A stretch of 38,699 nt of DNA from Gemmataceae bacterium (GTDB taxonomy: Bacteria > Planctomycetota > Planctomycetia > Gemmatales > Gemmataceae). Below, piece after piece: positions 18,000 to 27,559 of this stretch; within the stretch, counting starts at the first letter, position 1; each line of letters starts with the position of its first letter. A program made the position numbers and the translations under genes. The notes below the pieces were generated by a model that worked only from the letters and a program-made list of their open reading frames with translations, searched no databases and was not told the DNA's origin. Location of the stretch: NCBI GenBank assembly GCA_019752375.1, contig JAIEMG010000222.1, forward strand, positions 1-38,699, in the 5' to 3' direction.

Positions 18000-20483
18000 A
18001 TGAGACCCCTCGCTGGCATCTCGGTGCTATTACTCATCGCCACCGTTCTCCGCGCCGATGACCCGGCGAACTGGGTCAAGATCGACGAGGGCAAGACCGG
18101 CGCCCGCGACGGGTCCGTGCTCGTTCATGCACCGGACCTGAAGCAATTCCTGCTGATCGGTCCGGGCAAGGGGGCGTCGGTGCAGAGTTTCGACCCGGCG
18201 ACGAAAGCCTGGAGCGACGTCGCGGCAGCGGCGCCGACCAAGGAGGGCATTCATCCCTACTACCAGACCGCTTACGATCCCAGCACGAAGAAGGTCTACT
18301 GCCTGTCGGCCGGCACGGTGCTGTACGAGTTCAACACGGCGGACAAGGCGTGGAAAGCGCTGCCACCGGCTCCCGAGCTCGAAGGACTGAGCTGGCAGGC
18401 GCTGGCCTGCGATTCGGCCGGCAAGCGCCTGGTCGTCGTCGGCTCGGACAAGAAGGCCGACAACCTCGGCTGGCTGCGCACCGTGGTCCTCGACCTGAGC
18501 ACCGGCAAGTGGACGCGGCTGGACGTTGCCGACGAGCTTGTCGTGAAAGACCACAAGGAACTCGTCGCTGCCAAGGAAGCGCTGATCGACCTGGGCGGCC
18601 GTGTTCGCCTTGCCTGGTATCGCGATCCCGCAGGCGTCGGAACGGACGCGGAACTGAAAACCCTGCAGGGGCGTTGCACGGCATTGAAGAAGCTGACGCC
18701 GCTGGAGAAGCACGCCTCCGACGTGGACGGCATTGCTGCCTTGCTGACCTCGAGGAAGACGCTCGACAGCCTGAAGGCGACACGAGCGCTGCAGCGCAAG
18801 GTCGAGGAGTTTGCCGAGGCCCAGTATCCCGTTCCGTCGTCCCGGCGCAACGCGCCGTTGGTCTTCGACCCGAAAAACAAGGTCTTCGTGCTCTTCGGTG
18901 GCGATCGCGAGGACTACTTGATGAACGACACCTGGGTGCTCGACCTGGACAAGAAGGCGTGGCGACGGACCGCACCAGCGCTCAGCCCGAGCCCTCGCGC
19001 CGGTCACGCGTTGGTCTACTTGCCCGGCTGCGGCAAGGTGGCGCTCTACGAAGGCTACGTCCAGTCGAACAGCACCGACTATGGCGCGCGGCCGTGGTCG
19101 ACGGCAGGCCCCGTGCAGCTCTGGCTCTACGACGTGCCAACGAATCGATGGGACCTGGCGGGAACCTGGCCGCTGCCAGTCAAGGGAGAGGTCGTCGGCC
19201 CGGGGCCGGTCGGACACTTTGAAGGCTACGCATCCCAGTGGTTTTCGCCGCCCGCCCTGGCTGCAGACAGCACGGACACCTTGTTTCTCGTCGCGCACGC
19301 CAGTGGCGACAAGCGTCCATCAGTGACGTGGTCGCTGCACCTGGATTCGGCGAAGGTCGACGGAGTCGGTCGCGAGAAGCTGGGGACGGCGCCCAACCAG
19401 CGGCTCTCGCGCGTCGCGCCGTTCCGCGCCGAGTTCTGCGAAGTGGACGTTGCTCCCAAGGAGACCGGACTCGACAAGCTTCCGGACAACCAGTGGGTCA
19501 AGCTGCCGACGCCGCCGCGCAATCCGTGTCAGGGATGCCGTGGCCGGGACTGGGGCACGTCGGTCTGGGATGCCGACCGTGACCAGATCCTCCTCTGGGG
19601 CGGCGGGCATTGCGTGCGCTCGGCAAGCACGGTGACCCACTATTCCCCCGTCTCCGGCCGGACCGTTGAAGGCTTCGACGCCGACGAGCCCTACGGTGCC
19701 AACGGCGGCGGCGGCTTTGATTCTTCGCTGCTCAACCGTCCGTGGGTCAGCGTTCATAACTACAAGCACTATGCCTACGACTCGAAGTCCAAGCTGATGG
19801 TGTCGGCTCGCGGCTATCTCTACGACCCCGAGCGCATGGACTGGCTGCGTCTCGAGGCGCTGGCGTTGCCCTATCGATTCGAGTGGGGCAGCACCGCGGT
19901 GGCTGCGTCGAAACACGGCGTCGTGACCTGGGCACGCAAGAAGAGCGGCGAAGATGCCGGGCTCTGGCTCTTCGACCGCGAGAAAGGCTGGAGCGATCTC
20001 GAACCCAAGGAGAAGCTTTTCGTGCCGTACTGCGACTCGCACGGGCTTGTCTACGATTCAAAGCGCGACCGCATGATCTTCAGCGGCGTGGGCGGCGGCT
20101 ACAACAAGATCAGCAATGGCAACCTGCTGGCCTTCGACTTCAGCACCAAAGCGCTGGAGACATTGTCGCCAGCGAATTCGGAGCTATCGAAGACGGGCTG
20201 TGCACGCGAAATGACCTACGTCGAGCATGCGGACTGGGTGCTGATCGGCGACCATCTCCGCCGCGGCGATGTGAAGACCGGCAAGCGCTACACGCGAGTC
20301 TACGATTGTGCGAAAAACAAGATGTTCCTGCTCGACGCCGGTCCGGCGCCCGACGGCTACGGCGTTGGCTGGATGTACGACGCTCGACGCAAGCTGGTCT
20401 ACGCGTTCACGACCAACGGCGATGCCTGGGCGATGCGCGTCGTTCCGGAGAAGGCCCAACTTCTGGAGAAGCCCGACGAATAG
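18000..20483 (+). CDS. Secreted kelch-repeat (galactose-oxidase-like beta-propeller) protein
   Basis: An 827-residue exported protein. ATG 18000 is preceded by GGAG at 17990-17993 and gives a signal peptide (MRPLAGISVLLLIATVLRA). Kelch-type blades are visible, for example KVFVLFGGDRED followed by NDTWVLDL, then SPSPRAGHALVYLP, and later DRDQILLWGGGHC, RMIFSGVGGGYN and VYDCAKNKMFLLDAG. The N-terminal part also has propeller-like strands (KQFLLIGPGKG, KVYCLSAGTVLYEF). A CQGC motif lies just before the GGGHC blade and might bind metal. No enzyme signature is seen; a binding or scaffold role outside the cytoplasm is inferred. It ends convergently with the PVC dehydrogenase gene. Confidence 0.8.
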   Translation: MRPLAGISVLLLIATVLRADDPANWVKIDEGKTGARDGSVLVHAPDLKQFLLIGPGKGASVQSFDPATKAWSDVAAAAPTKEGIHPYYQTAYDPSTKKVYCLSAGTVLYEFNTADKAWKALPPAPELEGLSWQALACDSAGKRLVVVGSDKKADNLGWLRTVVLDLSTGKWTRLDVADELVVKDHKELVAAKEALIDLGGRVRLAWYRDPAGVGTDAELKTLQGRCTALKKLTPLEKHASDVDGIAALLTSRKTLDSLKATRALQRKVEEFAEAQYPVPSSRRNAPLVFDPKNKVFVLFGGDREDYLMNDTWVLDLDKKAWRRTAPALSPSPRAGHALVYLPGCGKVALYEGYVQSNSTDYGARPWSTAGPVQLWLYDVPTNRWDLAGTWPLPVKGEVVGPGPVGHFEGYASQWFSPPALAADSTDTLFLVAHASGDKRPSVTWSLHLDSAKVDGVGREKLGTAPNQRLSRVAPFRAEFCEVDVAPKETGLDKLPDNQWVKLPTPPRNPCQGCRGRDWGTSVWDADRDQILLWGGGHCVRSASTVTHYSPVSGRTVEGFDADEPYGANGGGGFDSSLLNRPWVSVHNYKHYAYDSKSKLMVSARGYLYDPERMDWLRLEALALPYRFEWGSTAVAASKHGVVTWARKKSGEDAGLWLFDREKGWSDLEPKEKLFVPYCDSHGLVYDSKRDRMIFSGVGGGYNKISNGNLLAFDFSTKALETLSPANSELSKTGCAREMTYVEHADWVLIGDHLRRGDVKTGKRYTRVYDCAKNKMFLLDAGPAPDGYGVGWMYDARRKLVYAFTTNGDAWAMRVVPEKAQLLEKPDE

Positions 20484-20519
20484 AGATTGCGAGCTGCTTT
20501 GTAGAAAACCTGATTTTTT

Positions 20520-20673
20520 CCCTCGTTACCGGGCTCTGCCCGGTCACGCACGGCCGGCGAGGCTCTGCCTCGCGAGCCCTTCCCTGGCTGGACCACCAGC
20601 TGGCGGACAGTTCACTGCCGCGAGGCAGAGCCTCGCGGACCGTGCGTGACCGGGCAGAGCCCGGTAACGAGGG
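20520..20673. repeat. Large imperfect palindrome with nested hairpins
   Basis: Two 54-nt arms (20520-20573 and 20620-20673) are reverse complements with two mismatches, around a 46-nt centre. Each arm holds two smaller perfect hairpins with TCT-type loops, such as CCGGGCTCTGCCCGG at 20529-20543 and the 17-mer at 20557-20573. It sits between convergent genes and may act as a bidirectional terminator, but the structure is that of a BIME/MITE-like mobile repeat. Confidence 0.85.
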
Positions 20674-20681
20674 CAAGGTTC

Positions 20682-20733
20682 GCCCCCTCACCCCTATCCC
20701 CCGAGTACGGCCGAGTACGGGGGCGAGGGGAGC
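20682..20733. repeat. Second relative of the palindromic repeat found inside the synthase gene
   Basis: It shares CCCCTCACCCC, TCCCCCGAGTACGG and GGGGGCGAGGGGAG with the right arm of the element at 7244-7290, but lacks an inner part and has a 10-bp direct duplication of CCGAGTACGG (20701-20720). It directly follows the larger palindrome. This shows that the element is dispersed in the genome. Confidence 0.7.
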
Positions 20734-20749
20734 CCGGTCGTCCCGCACG

Positions 20750-23713
20750 TCACTTGGCTGGCAGCGGTACTTGTGTCTTGCCGGACAAGTAGGCCATCAG
20801 GTCGCGCACTTGCTCCTTCGTCAGGGCATCGAGCTGCCCTTCGGGCATGATCGACTGGGACGATTCCTTGATTGTCTCCACGTCTTCCTTGGCGAGGGTG
20901 ATCTTCTCGGTGGCCGTCTGCACCACGATTCGGTTGGGCGAGCGTTCCACGACGATGCCCGTGATCACCCGGCCATCCTGGGTGGCCACGATGGACATGT
21001 TGTAGTCCTTGGCAATCTGTGAGCTGGGATCGACGATCTTGACCAGGAGGTAGTCCAGCTCGGCCCGGTTGTAACCCGTAAGGTCCGGGCCGATGGTGTT
21101 CCCCTCGCCGAACAGCTTGTGACACTGCTGGCACGACTTGCTGAAGAGCAGCCGCCCGTTGCTGGCGTCGGCGCCCTTCATGAAGTTGGGCGTCAGCAAG
21201 GCTTTGAATTTCACCAGTTGCTTCTGCTTCTCCGGAGCGGTGTCGCGCACTTCGCCCCAGACTTGACGCAGCCGCTCGCTGACCTGCTTGTCGCCCAGCG
21301 CATACAGCTGGCGGGCAACATAAGCGGACACGTCGGAGCGGGGCACGACCTTCTTTTCCACGGCCTGGAGCAGTTCGAGCGCATACTCTTTGCGCGAGGC
21401 CAGCGTGGCGACGGCGTCCTGCTTCTCTTCGGTCGTCAGATCCGCGTAGACGGCGAGCACGCGCCGGGGCGTGGCGTCGTGGGCGGACGAGGCCAGGCCG
21501 CGCAGCGCGAGTCGACGCATGCCCTTGTCGGCAAGCAGGTCGTGCAAGGCGGGTGCCAGGTCGGCTGGACGTCGGTCGATCAATGCCTCCAGGGCGGCCA
21601 GGCGCTCCGTCAGCGGCGCGGACGAGTTGCCCGCGGTCTTGCGGAGATCGACCAGCGCCTGCGGATCGCCAAAACCGAGCGCCAGAATGACCCCGTGTTC
21701 TCGGACCAAAGCGTTTTCGCTCCGGGCCAGTCGTGCGTAGACGGCCGGCCATCCGGCCGGCATCTTGATGTTCTTGCGGCCGCGCAACCCCTCCCGTGCT
21801 CCCTTCAGCAGATCGAGTTGAACCGTCTCATTCGCCGCAGCCAGCGTGGCGACCAGCGCTCCCAGGTCGGCCTTTTCCCCCCGGGCGCCCGCGTCATCGA
21901 CCACGCGTCGGCCCGCGAACTGTCGGACCAACGGAATCTTTGCAGTTGCCGCCATTTGCAGCGCTCGTGCCGGGTCGGACGGGATGAGCGGCTCGATGCC
22001 GTACCAGTTCATCAAGGGCAAGTTGGCGTCCCCGGCATCGTCGGCGTGACTGAGCAGTCCTTCGGCAATTCCCCAGCGCGCTTGAACGGGCAGCCGCTGC
22101 AGGGCCGCAGCCAGGTAGAGCCGAACGACCGGCGACGGATCGTCCTTTGCCAGTTCGCGGAACTTGGCCAGGGCGGCGTCAGCGGGTGTGGCGCCTTCGC
22201 AGAGGAGTTGGATCGACCAGGCACGCACGTGTTCGTTGCGATCATCGAGCAGGGCGCGGAGTTGTGTCGCGTGGAGTCCGCCAGTGACGTGCAAGGCCCA
22301 GAGCGCACGTAGCCGTTGCGGTGCGTCGAGCTGTTGCGATTCCAGCATCTTTTGCAGGGTCAAATGCACGGTCTGGCCCTTCCAGCCCGGCTTTGCTGCA
22401 CGCTCCTGGAGCAGCCGGCGGGCATGGCGGACGTGCCAGTCGTTCTTGTGCAGATGGAGCTTGACCAGTTCGTCATCGCTCAGGCGGGTTAGATCGACTT
22501 GCGTCTTCCGCGGTTCGCCATGGGAAAGCTTGTAGATCCGGCCCGAAGTCATGTCGGGTTTGTAGGTGTGACACTCCCCGGTGTCCGACCAGTCGGATAC
22601 GTAGACGCTGCCGTCGGGACCGGTGCGCAGGGTGACGCCCATGAACCAGGGATCGCCCGCGATCATGAAGTCCTTGCCGTGGCTTGCGGTGTAGCCGGAC
22701 CCCTTGCGGCGGAGCAAATCGTGATTGATCCGGCGGCCGTGGACGTTGCACAGAAAGACCGTGTTGCGAAAGTCCGCGGGAAAGCCGTCGCCCAGGTAGA
22801 TGAGCGTGCCGCAGTGGGCATGGCCGCCGCCGAGAGCGAGGGTTTCCGTGGTCTCGCCGCGCATCTCGCCGGGTTTGCCGCCAGCGTAGTGCAGGTGGTC
22901 GGCACAAGTCGGCAGCCGTTCATAGGCATGGAGGCTCGATGTGCGGTTGCGCCACGGCTCGTAGTGGCCGCCCTGGATCATGTGGAACAGATGCGGATTG
23001 ACGCAGTTGGAGACGAAGCACTGACCGTAGTCGTCGAAGTCGACACCCCACGGATTGGTGGTGCCGTCGGCGAAGTTTTCGAAGACGCGACGCGTGGGAT
23101 GGATGCGAACGACACCGCCGTCGCAATGAATGCGCTGGTCCGCCGGTGTGCCGGGCCGGCCGACGTCCGACGGGCTGGTCCGGCCGTGCCCCGCGTAGAG
23201 CCAACCGTCCGGTCCCCAGGTGAAACCGTTGGCCAGGTTGTGCCGGCTCTCCTTGTAGCCGAAGCCGTCGAACACCACTTCGGGCTCGCCGCTGGGCTTG
23301 TCGTCGCCCTCCCGACAGGGAATGAAGTAGAGCTTGGGCGGCGACATCACCCAGACGCCGCCGTGGCCGACTTCGATGCCAGTGATGTAGTTGAAGCCTT
23401 CGTAGAAGACCTTGCGCGTGACGGCGCGGCCATCGCTCTCCTTGTCTTCGAGGATGACGATGCGGTCCTTGCCGGTCGCCTGCCAGGTGCCGTAGTTGAG
23501 CGCCTCGGCAACAAACACTCGGCCCCTGGCGTCGAAGCAGAACGAGACGGGCTGCACGACGTTGGGCTCGGCCGCGAAGAGGCTGGCACGGAATCCCTCG
23601 GGCAGCACCATCGCCTTGACGGCCTTGTCGGCCGGGAACGGCCCTGGCGTCTTATCTGCTGCAAGGATCATGGCAGGAAGGCCGACCGCCAGGACGAGCA
23701 CCCATTTCCTCAT
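20750..23713 (-). CDS. PVC-type membrane-bound dehydrogenase / HEAT / haem-binding protein
   Basis: A 987-residue exported protein. The start at 23713 is preceded by GGGAG on the - strand and gives a signal peptide (MRKWVLVLAVGLPAMILA). Residues about 25-430 form a PQQ/sugar-dehydrogenase-like beta-propeller of the PVC family (PEGFRASLFAAEPNVVQPVS, NGFTWGPDGWLYAGHGR, GPDGSVYVSDWSD). The middle is helical HEAT-like repeat. The C terminus is a planctomycete cytochrome-c-like domain with haem attachment CQQCH at 861-865 and a possible axial Met956 in MPEGQ. By family knowledge these proteins are periplasmic redox enzymes, probably oxidising sugars or alcohols and passing electrons to the haem domain; the substrate is unknown. 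Confidence 0.88.
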   Translation of the reverse strand: MRKWVLVLAVGLPAMILAADKTPGPFPADKAVKAMVLPEGFRASLFAAEPNVVQPVSFCFDARGRVFVAEALNYGTWQATGKDRIVILEDKESDGRAVTRKVFYEGFNYITGIEVGHGGVWVMSPPKLYFIPCREGDDKPSGEPEVVFDGFGYKESRHNLANGFTWGPDGWLYAGHGRTSPSDVGRPGTPADQRIHCDGGVVRIHPTRRVFENFADGTTNPWGVDFDDYGQCFVSNCVNPHLFHMIQGGHYEPWRNRTSSLHAYERLPTCADHLHYAGGKPGEMRGETTETLALGGGHAHCGTLIYLGDGFPADFRNTVFLCNVHGRRINHDLLRRKGSGYTASHGKDFMIAGDPWFMGVTLRTGPDGSVYVSDWSDTGECHTYKPDMTSGRIYKLSHGEPRKTQVDLTRLSDDELVKLHLHKNDWHVRHARRLLQERAAKPGWKGQTVHLTLQKMLESQQLDAPQRLRALWALHVTGGLHATQLRALLDDRNEHVRAWSIQLLCEGATPADAALAKFRELAKDDPSPVVRLYLAAALQRLPVQARWGIAEGLLSHADDAGDANLPLMNWYGIEPLIPSDPARALQMAATAKIPLVRQFAGRRVVDDAGARGEKADLGALVATLAAANETVQLDLLKGAREGLRGRKNIKMPAGWPAVYARLARSENALVREHGVILALGFGDPQALVDLRKTAGNSSAPLTERLAALEALIDRRPADLAPALHDLLADKGMRRLALRGLASSAHDATPRRVLAVYADLTTEEKQDAVATLASRKEYALELLQAVEKKVVPRSDVSAYVARQLYALGDKQVSERLRQVWGEVRDTAPEKQKQLVKFKALLTPNFMKGADASNGRLLFSKSCQQCHKLFGEGNTIGPDLTGYNRAELDYLLVKIVDPSSQIAKDYNMSIVATQDGRVITGIVVERSPNRIVVQTATEKITLAKEDVETIKESSQSIMPEGQLDALTKEQVRDLMAYLSGKTQVPLPAK

Positions 23714-23833
23714 TGGACAACGCTCCCGACACCGGGTTGAAGAGATCGCGCGGAATGTCTGGCCTATGTTACCGGTCGATGCAGGGAATGTTGACGAAGA
23801 ATTGGGATTTCGCAAGTCAAGGCGAGCGTCGCG

Positions 23834-23855
23834 GCGGCCCCCCCACGGGGGCCGC
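23834..23855. terminator. GC-rich hairpin downstream of the WD40-like gene
   Basis: Arms 23834-23842 and 23847-23855 pair over 9 bp with a 4-nt loop, 38 nt beyond the stop of the WD40-like gene and before the PVC gene on the same strand. There is no T-run, so this may be a weak or Rho-independent-like terminator or just a hairpin. Confidence 0.45.
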
Positions 23856-23892
23856 GGCGTCATCACGTAGGGCGAACGCCACGACGCGCGCC

Positions 23893-26433
23893 TCAGGGAT
23901 TGCTGCGGGGTCGCCGCGCCAGCCGTTCCAGCGCAGCCTTCGCTTCCTTCGCTAGCGGCGCATGCCCGGTTTCTTTCGCGACGACTGCGATCGCCTCGCG
24001 TGCGTCGGGCGTGCCGATCAGCTCAAGCACCTCAAGAGTACGGACGACGCGGAGCCAGTCGGGCGAGGGAAGGGAACGTGTCATCTTCAGGTCGTCGAGC
24101 AAGCGTTCCACGCGGCGGGTGACCTCCAGCGACGGTTTGCCGTTGAGCACATCGTACAACGCATGCTTGACTGGCCCGGACATGGTGCGCAGTTCCTTGT
24201 TGGCTGCTTCGCGCTCGGCGAAATCGTTGCTGTCGAGGTCCGCCACCAGCTTGGCGATGCGGCGGGAAACGTCATCGCTCGGGGTAAATGTTCGCAGTCG
24301 ATGCAACAGCACGGGCACGCTGCGCTCACCGTCGTTGGCCAGGGCCGTGATAACGCGCTGGGCCGCGACAGCGTCTTCGGTCATCAAATCCTTCCCGAGC
24401 TCCTCCGGCACGCCGGCCGGCTGAGGGTCGAGCGTCCGGGTCAGGTCCCAGATCAGGACGGTGGCGTCTTCCCCTCCGCCTGCCAGTCGTCGGCCGTCCA
24501 GGGAGAAGGCCAGACTGAGAAGGTTGCGGTCTGGTCCCTCGAATTCGCGACGCAGCTTCCCCGTCGCGACTTCCCACACGCGCACTGTGCGGCCGCGGAT
24601 GGTGGCAAGTGTCCGTCCGTCCGCCGAGAACGTGGGATGCAGTTCGGTCTCGGGCAGGGTGAATGGTCCCAGTTCGGCGCCATTGGTCATGTCGGTCAGG
24701 TGGAGATGACTGCGATGATCGCGCCACACCAGGAGCCGGCTATCCGGCGAGAAGTTGAGACCGCGCACGGACGCGTGGTGCAGACGACGATTGTCGATGC
24801 CCTGGTTGAACGGGCCGCCAAGAAACAGTCCGGGTAAGTCTGGCGGATCGCCGATGACGCGCAGAGGTTTGCCCGTGACTGCATCCCAGACGCGCAGTGG
24901 AGCACCGGCAAGGGTGAATCCAGGAACCTGATACACGTCCACGGTGACCAGGAGCTTGCCGTCGGGTGAAAACAAAGCCGTTGCAAGCTGCTCATCGCCC
25001 ACGGAGTTGCGGACCTTGTCCGGGAGGTCGGCGCGACGGCGGACCTGGCCGGTGAAGGCGTCGCGATGCTGAACCTGGATCTTGTCACCGGGGAACGCCA
25101 GGCCAACCACGCTGCCATCGCTGTGGAACTGAAACGGGCGCTGAAGGGCCAGGTGCTCGCCGCCGGGCACCTCCTTTCCCGTGGCCATATCCCACAAGCT
25201 CAGGTGGTGCGATCGCGAAGTCGTGGCGAGTACTTTACCGTCCGGCGAGAACGCAACGATGCGATTCTGACTGGCCCGTTCCAGCTGTCGAATCGGCTTG
25301 CCGGTTGCAGCGTCCCATAGGAACAGCGAATCGTAACTGCCGGAAGCGACCGTCTTGCCGTCCGCCGAGAAGGCGACGGAGACGACGCCGGAAAGATGGC
25401 CGAATGCCTCGGCGTCGATGCGCTCGTTGTTGCCCCAGAAGCGAATGGTGTTTTGACAGACCACCGCCATCTGCTTGCCGTCCGGCGCGAACACCGCGCT
25501 GCCGACGCGTCCCTCCGGATCGGTGAAACGGAACTTGCGATCGCCGCTCTCCACGTCCCACAGGTAGACCGCTTCCTGCGTGCGCGAGGCAAGCAGCTTG
25601 CCATCCGGGGTGAAGCCGGCGAACGGCCCGTGGTCGGGGAAATCGTGCAGCTGCTTGCCGGTCTTGAGATCGCGCATGCGAAATCCCGTCGCGCTTTGCT
25701 CGATGACGCTGTCGCCGTCCGGAGTCAACGCGGCGGGGCGGCCCTTGGCCTTGTAGGCCCGACGCCGCGCCGCATCTTCCTTGCCGGTGGCTGCGTCCCA
25801 GTAGCGCACGCCATTACGGCGCGACAGTGCCGCGAGTGTCTTGCCATCGCTCGTAAACGTGAACACATCGACGGTGGCCGGGTCGAGATCGAAGCGGCAG
25901 ACTTCCTTGCCGGCCTTCAGCTCCCGGACCGAGACGCCGGGCTCGATATCGTCATCGTTTGGCTGGGTCAATGCGGCAACGTGCTTGCCGTCCGGTGAAA
26001 AGACGACATTGGAAAGCCGCACGTCGCCGAACCACGCGATTCGCTGTTCGGTTTCGAGGTCCCACAGATCGCTGATGAAGCGAGCGTTGGCAGACGATTC
26101 GCGCGTGAGCAGGATTTTACCATCGAGAGAAATGGCGACCGGCTGCCCTTGGATATTCGCCTTGAAATGGCGGAGCATCTTCAGCGACGGTACTTCCCAT
26201 AACGCAAGCACACCCTGCGCCGTTCGTCCGAGGAGGCGCTTGCCGTCGGGGGTGAAGACCGTGACCGTTTCCCGATCGAATCGTGGCGGCGGCGCCGGAC
26301 CGAGCCGCACAACAACGCCCGGCGGCAACACCTCACGCGCGGGTACCGGCTTTTCGGGCGGTTCCGCCGACGCCACGGCGACGAGAAGCAGGCTGCCCAG
26401 GGCGGCGCACCAGCACGAGCGTGCGTAGGACAT
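23893..26433 (-). CDS. Exported WD40-like beta-propeller protein with helical C terminus
   Basis: An 846-residue protein. The start at 26433 is supported by AAGGAG about 8 nt upstream on the - strand and by a signal peptide (MSYARSCWCAALGSLLLVAVASA). Up to about residue 690 it consists of WD40-like repeats with recurring FSPDGK...LWD/VWD signatures (for example FSADGKTVASGSYDSLFLWDAATGK), enough for two seven-bladed propellers. The last about 150 residues (from EELGKDLMTEDAVAAQ) are helical and Glu/Arg/Leu-rich, a form often seen at the C terminus of planctomycete WD40 proteins. A role in protein-protein interaction at the envelope is inferred; no catalytic motif is seen. Confidence 0.82.
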   Translation of the reverse strand: MSYARSCWCAALGSLLLVAVASAEPPEKPVPAREVLPPGVVVRLGPAPPPRFDRETVTVFTPDGKRLLGRTAQGVLALWEVPSLKMLRHFKANIQGQPVAISLDGKILLTRESSANARFISDLWDLETEQRIAWFGDVRLSNVVFSPDGKHVAALTQPNDDDIEPGVSVRELKAGKEVCRFDLDPATVDVFTFTSDGKTLAALSRRNGVRYWDAATGKEDAARRRAYKAKGRPAALTPDGDSVIEQSATGFRMRDLKTGKQLHDFPDHGPFAGFTPDGKLLASRTQEAVYLWDVESGDRKFRFTDPEGRVGSAVFAPDGKQMAVVCQNTIRFWGNNERIDAEAFGHLSGVVSVAFSADGKTVASGSYDSLFLWDAATGKPIRQLERASQNRIVAFSPDGKVLATTSRSHHLSLWDMATGKEVPGGEHLALQRPFQFHSDGSVVGLAFPGDKIQVQHRDAFTGQVRRRADLPDKVRNSVGDEQLATALFSPDGKLLVTVDVYQVPGFTLAGAPLRVWDAVTGKPLRVIGDPPDLPGLFLGGPFNQGIDNRRLHHASVRGLNFSPDSRLLVWRDHRSHLHLTDMTNGAELGPFTLPETELHPTFSADGRTLATIRGRTVRVWEVATGKLRREFEGPDRNLLSLAFSLDGRRLAGGGEDATVLIWDLTRTLDPQPAGVPEELGKDLMTEDAVAAQRVITALANDGERSVPVLLHRLRTFTPSDDVSRRIAKLVADLDSNDFAEREAANKELRTMSGPVKHALYDVLNGKPSLEVTRRVERLLDDLKMTRSLPSPDWLRVVRTLEVLELIGTPDAREAIAVVAKETGHAPLAKEAKAALERLARRPRSNP

Positions 26434-26536
26434 GGACCACTCTCCTTGCTTTTGAGCCTCCCCTTTGTCGATGCTACCGTCAAGCACTGGCTGCGAAATG
26501 TAACAAGGTCGTAACAAACCGTTGGCGCCCGCGCGG

Positions 26537-27559
26537 TCACACCGCCACAAGCTTGCCCGACTTGACCGATTCACACTCCTTGTAACAGAGCACCAGCGCG
26601 TCCCGCGCGAGCTTGCCGCTCAGCAGGTCCGGCTCCTTGCCGGCGACCACGCCATCCACGGCCGTCTGGATCTCGGTCGTGAAGGCGTTGACCGGATCGG
26701 CACCGCCTTCCAGCGGCGGCTGCTCCGATTTGCCATCCGCGGTGAGGACCGTGAGTGGCGTGGCACCCAGGCGGTACAGCAACGTCGCCCGTTCGAGAAA
26801 GATCTCGAAGGCATGAATGAACGGCCGACCGCTTTGCGCCAGCGCCCCGCTGGAGCACGTCACCGGCGGACCGCCCGGACCATACAGGTATTGCGTCGTC
26901 AAGTGAACCACGGTGTCCTTCTCGACGACGCCCGTGGAGAAGACGTGTCCCGGCACGCCGCAGACCAGGCCGATGAAGTGGGTGTCGTGGATGTGCAAAT
27001 CGACGGCGGGGCCGCCGGTCTTGCTGGCGTCGCCAATCTCGGACGACCAGTCGGGCTTTGAGATGATCCGCTCGAAATGGGCGGCCTGGAGCTTGCCGAA
27101 CTTGCCGCTACGGATCGCGTTGGCGGCAAAGGCGAACTCCGGAACGAACGGCAACACGTGCGCCACCATCAGCAGCTTGCCCGCCTGCTTGGCCGCCTGC
27201 ACCATGGCGTCGGCATCGGCGGGATCCAGGCTGATGGCCTTCTCGACCAGCACGTGCTTGCCGGCCTTAAGCGCCCGGATGGCGGTTTCGGGATGCTGCT
27301 GGGTGGGGTTGCAGACGTCCACCAGGTCGATGTCCGGGTCGGCAAGGAGCTGGTCAAGCGTCTCGTGGGCCTTCACACCGGCAAGGTCGACCTGGGCGCC
27401 CGGCGGTCCGAAGTTCCCACGGATGCCTCGCCAATCGCCGGCCCGTTTCTTGGCGTCTCGACTGCAAATCGCCGCGATCCGCCCGCCTCTGAGCTTTTGC
27501 GCTCCCAGCCAGTGAATCCAGCCCATGAAGCCAATGCCGACGAGCCCGATGCGCACCAT
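26537..27559 (-). CDS. Gfo/Idh/MocA-family NAD(P)-dependent oxidoreductase
   Basis: A 340-residue protein with no signal peptide. The N-terminal Rossmann fold has GxGxxG at 8-13 (GIGFMG), and EKA at 106-108 with Lys107 is the EKP-type catalytic motif with Ala in place of Pro. The C-terminal domain carries GGPAVDLHIHDTH (182-194), the Asp/His active-site helix of the family. AAGGAG precedes the start. Such enzymes oxidise or epimerise sugars and inositols. Lying near ThuA-like, DUF1080 and PVC dehydrogenase genes, it fits a role in 3-keto-sugar or sugar-acid metabolism, but the substrate is unknown. It is divergent from the kinase gene; the 237-nt gap must hold both promoters. Confidence 0.85.
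   Translation of the reverse strand: MVRIGLVGIGFMGWIHWLGAQKLRGGRIAAICSRDAKKRAGDWRGIRGNFGPPGAQVDLAGVKAHETLDQLLADPDIDLVDVCNPTQQHPETAIRALKAGKHVLVEKAISLDPADADAMVQAAKQAGKLLMVAHVLPFVPEFAFAANAIRSGKFGKLQAAHFERIISKPDWSSEIGDASKTGGPAVDLHIHDTHFIGLVCGVPGHVFSTGVVEKDTVVHLTTQYLYGPGGPPVTCSSGALAQSGRPFIHAFEIFLERATLLYRLGATPLTVLTADGKSEQPPLEGGADPVNAFTTEIQTAVDGVVAGKEPDLLSGKLARDALVLCYKECESVKSGKLVAV

Noticed and set aside
21119-22312. Open frame on the + strand within the PVC dehydrogenase gene
   Set aside because: Shadow of the HEAT-repeat part of the - strand gene; no start signal or domain.
22499-23740. Open frame on the + strand (413 codons) opposite the PVC propeller
   Set aside because: Antisense to conserved propeller motifs and signal peptide; no known domain.
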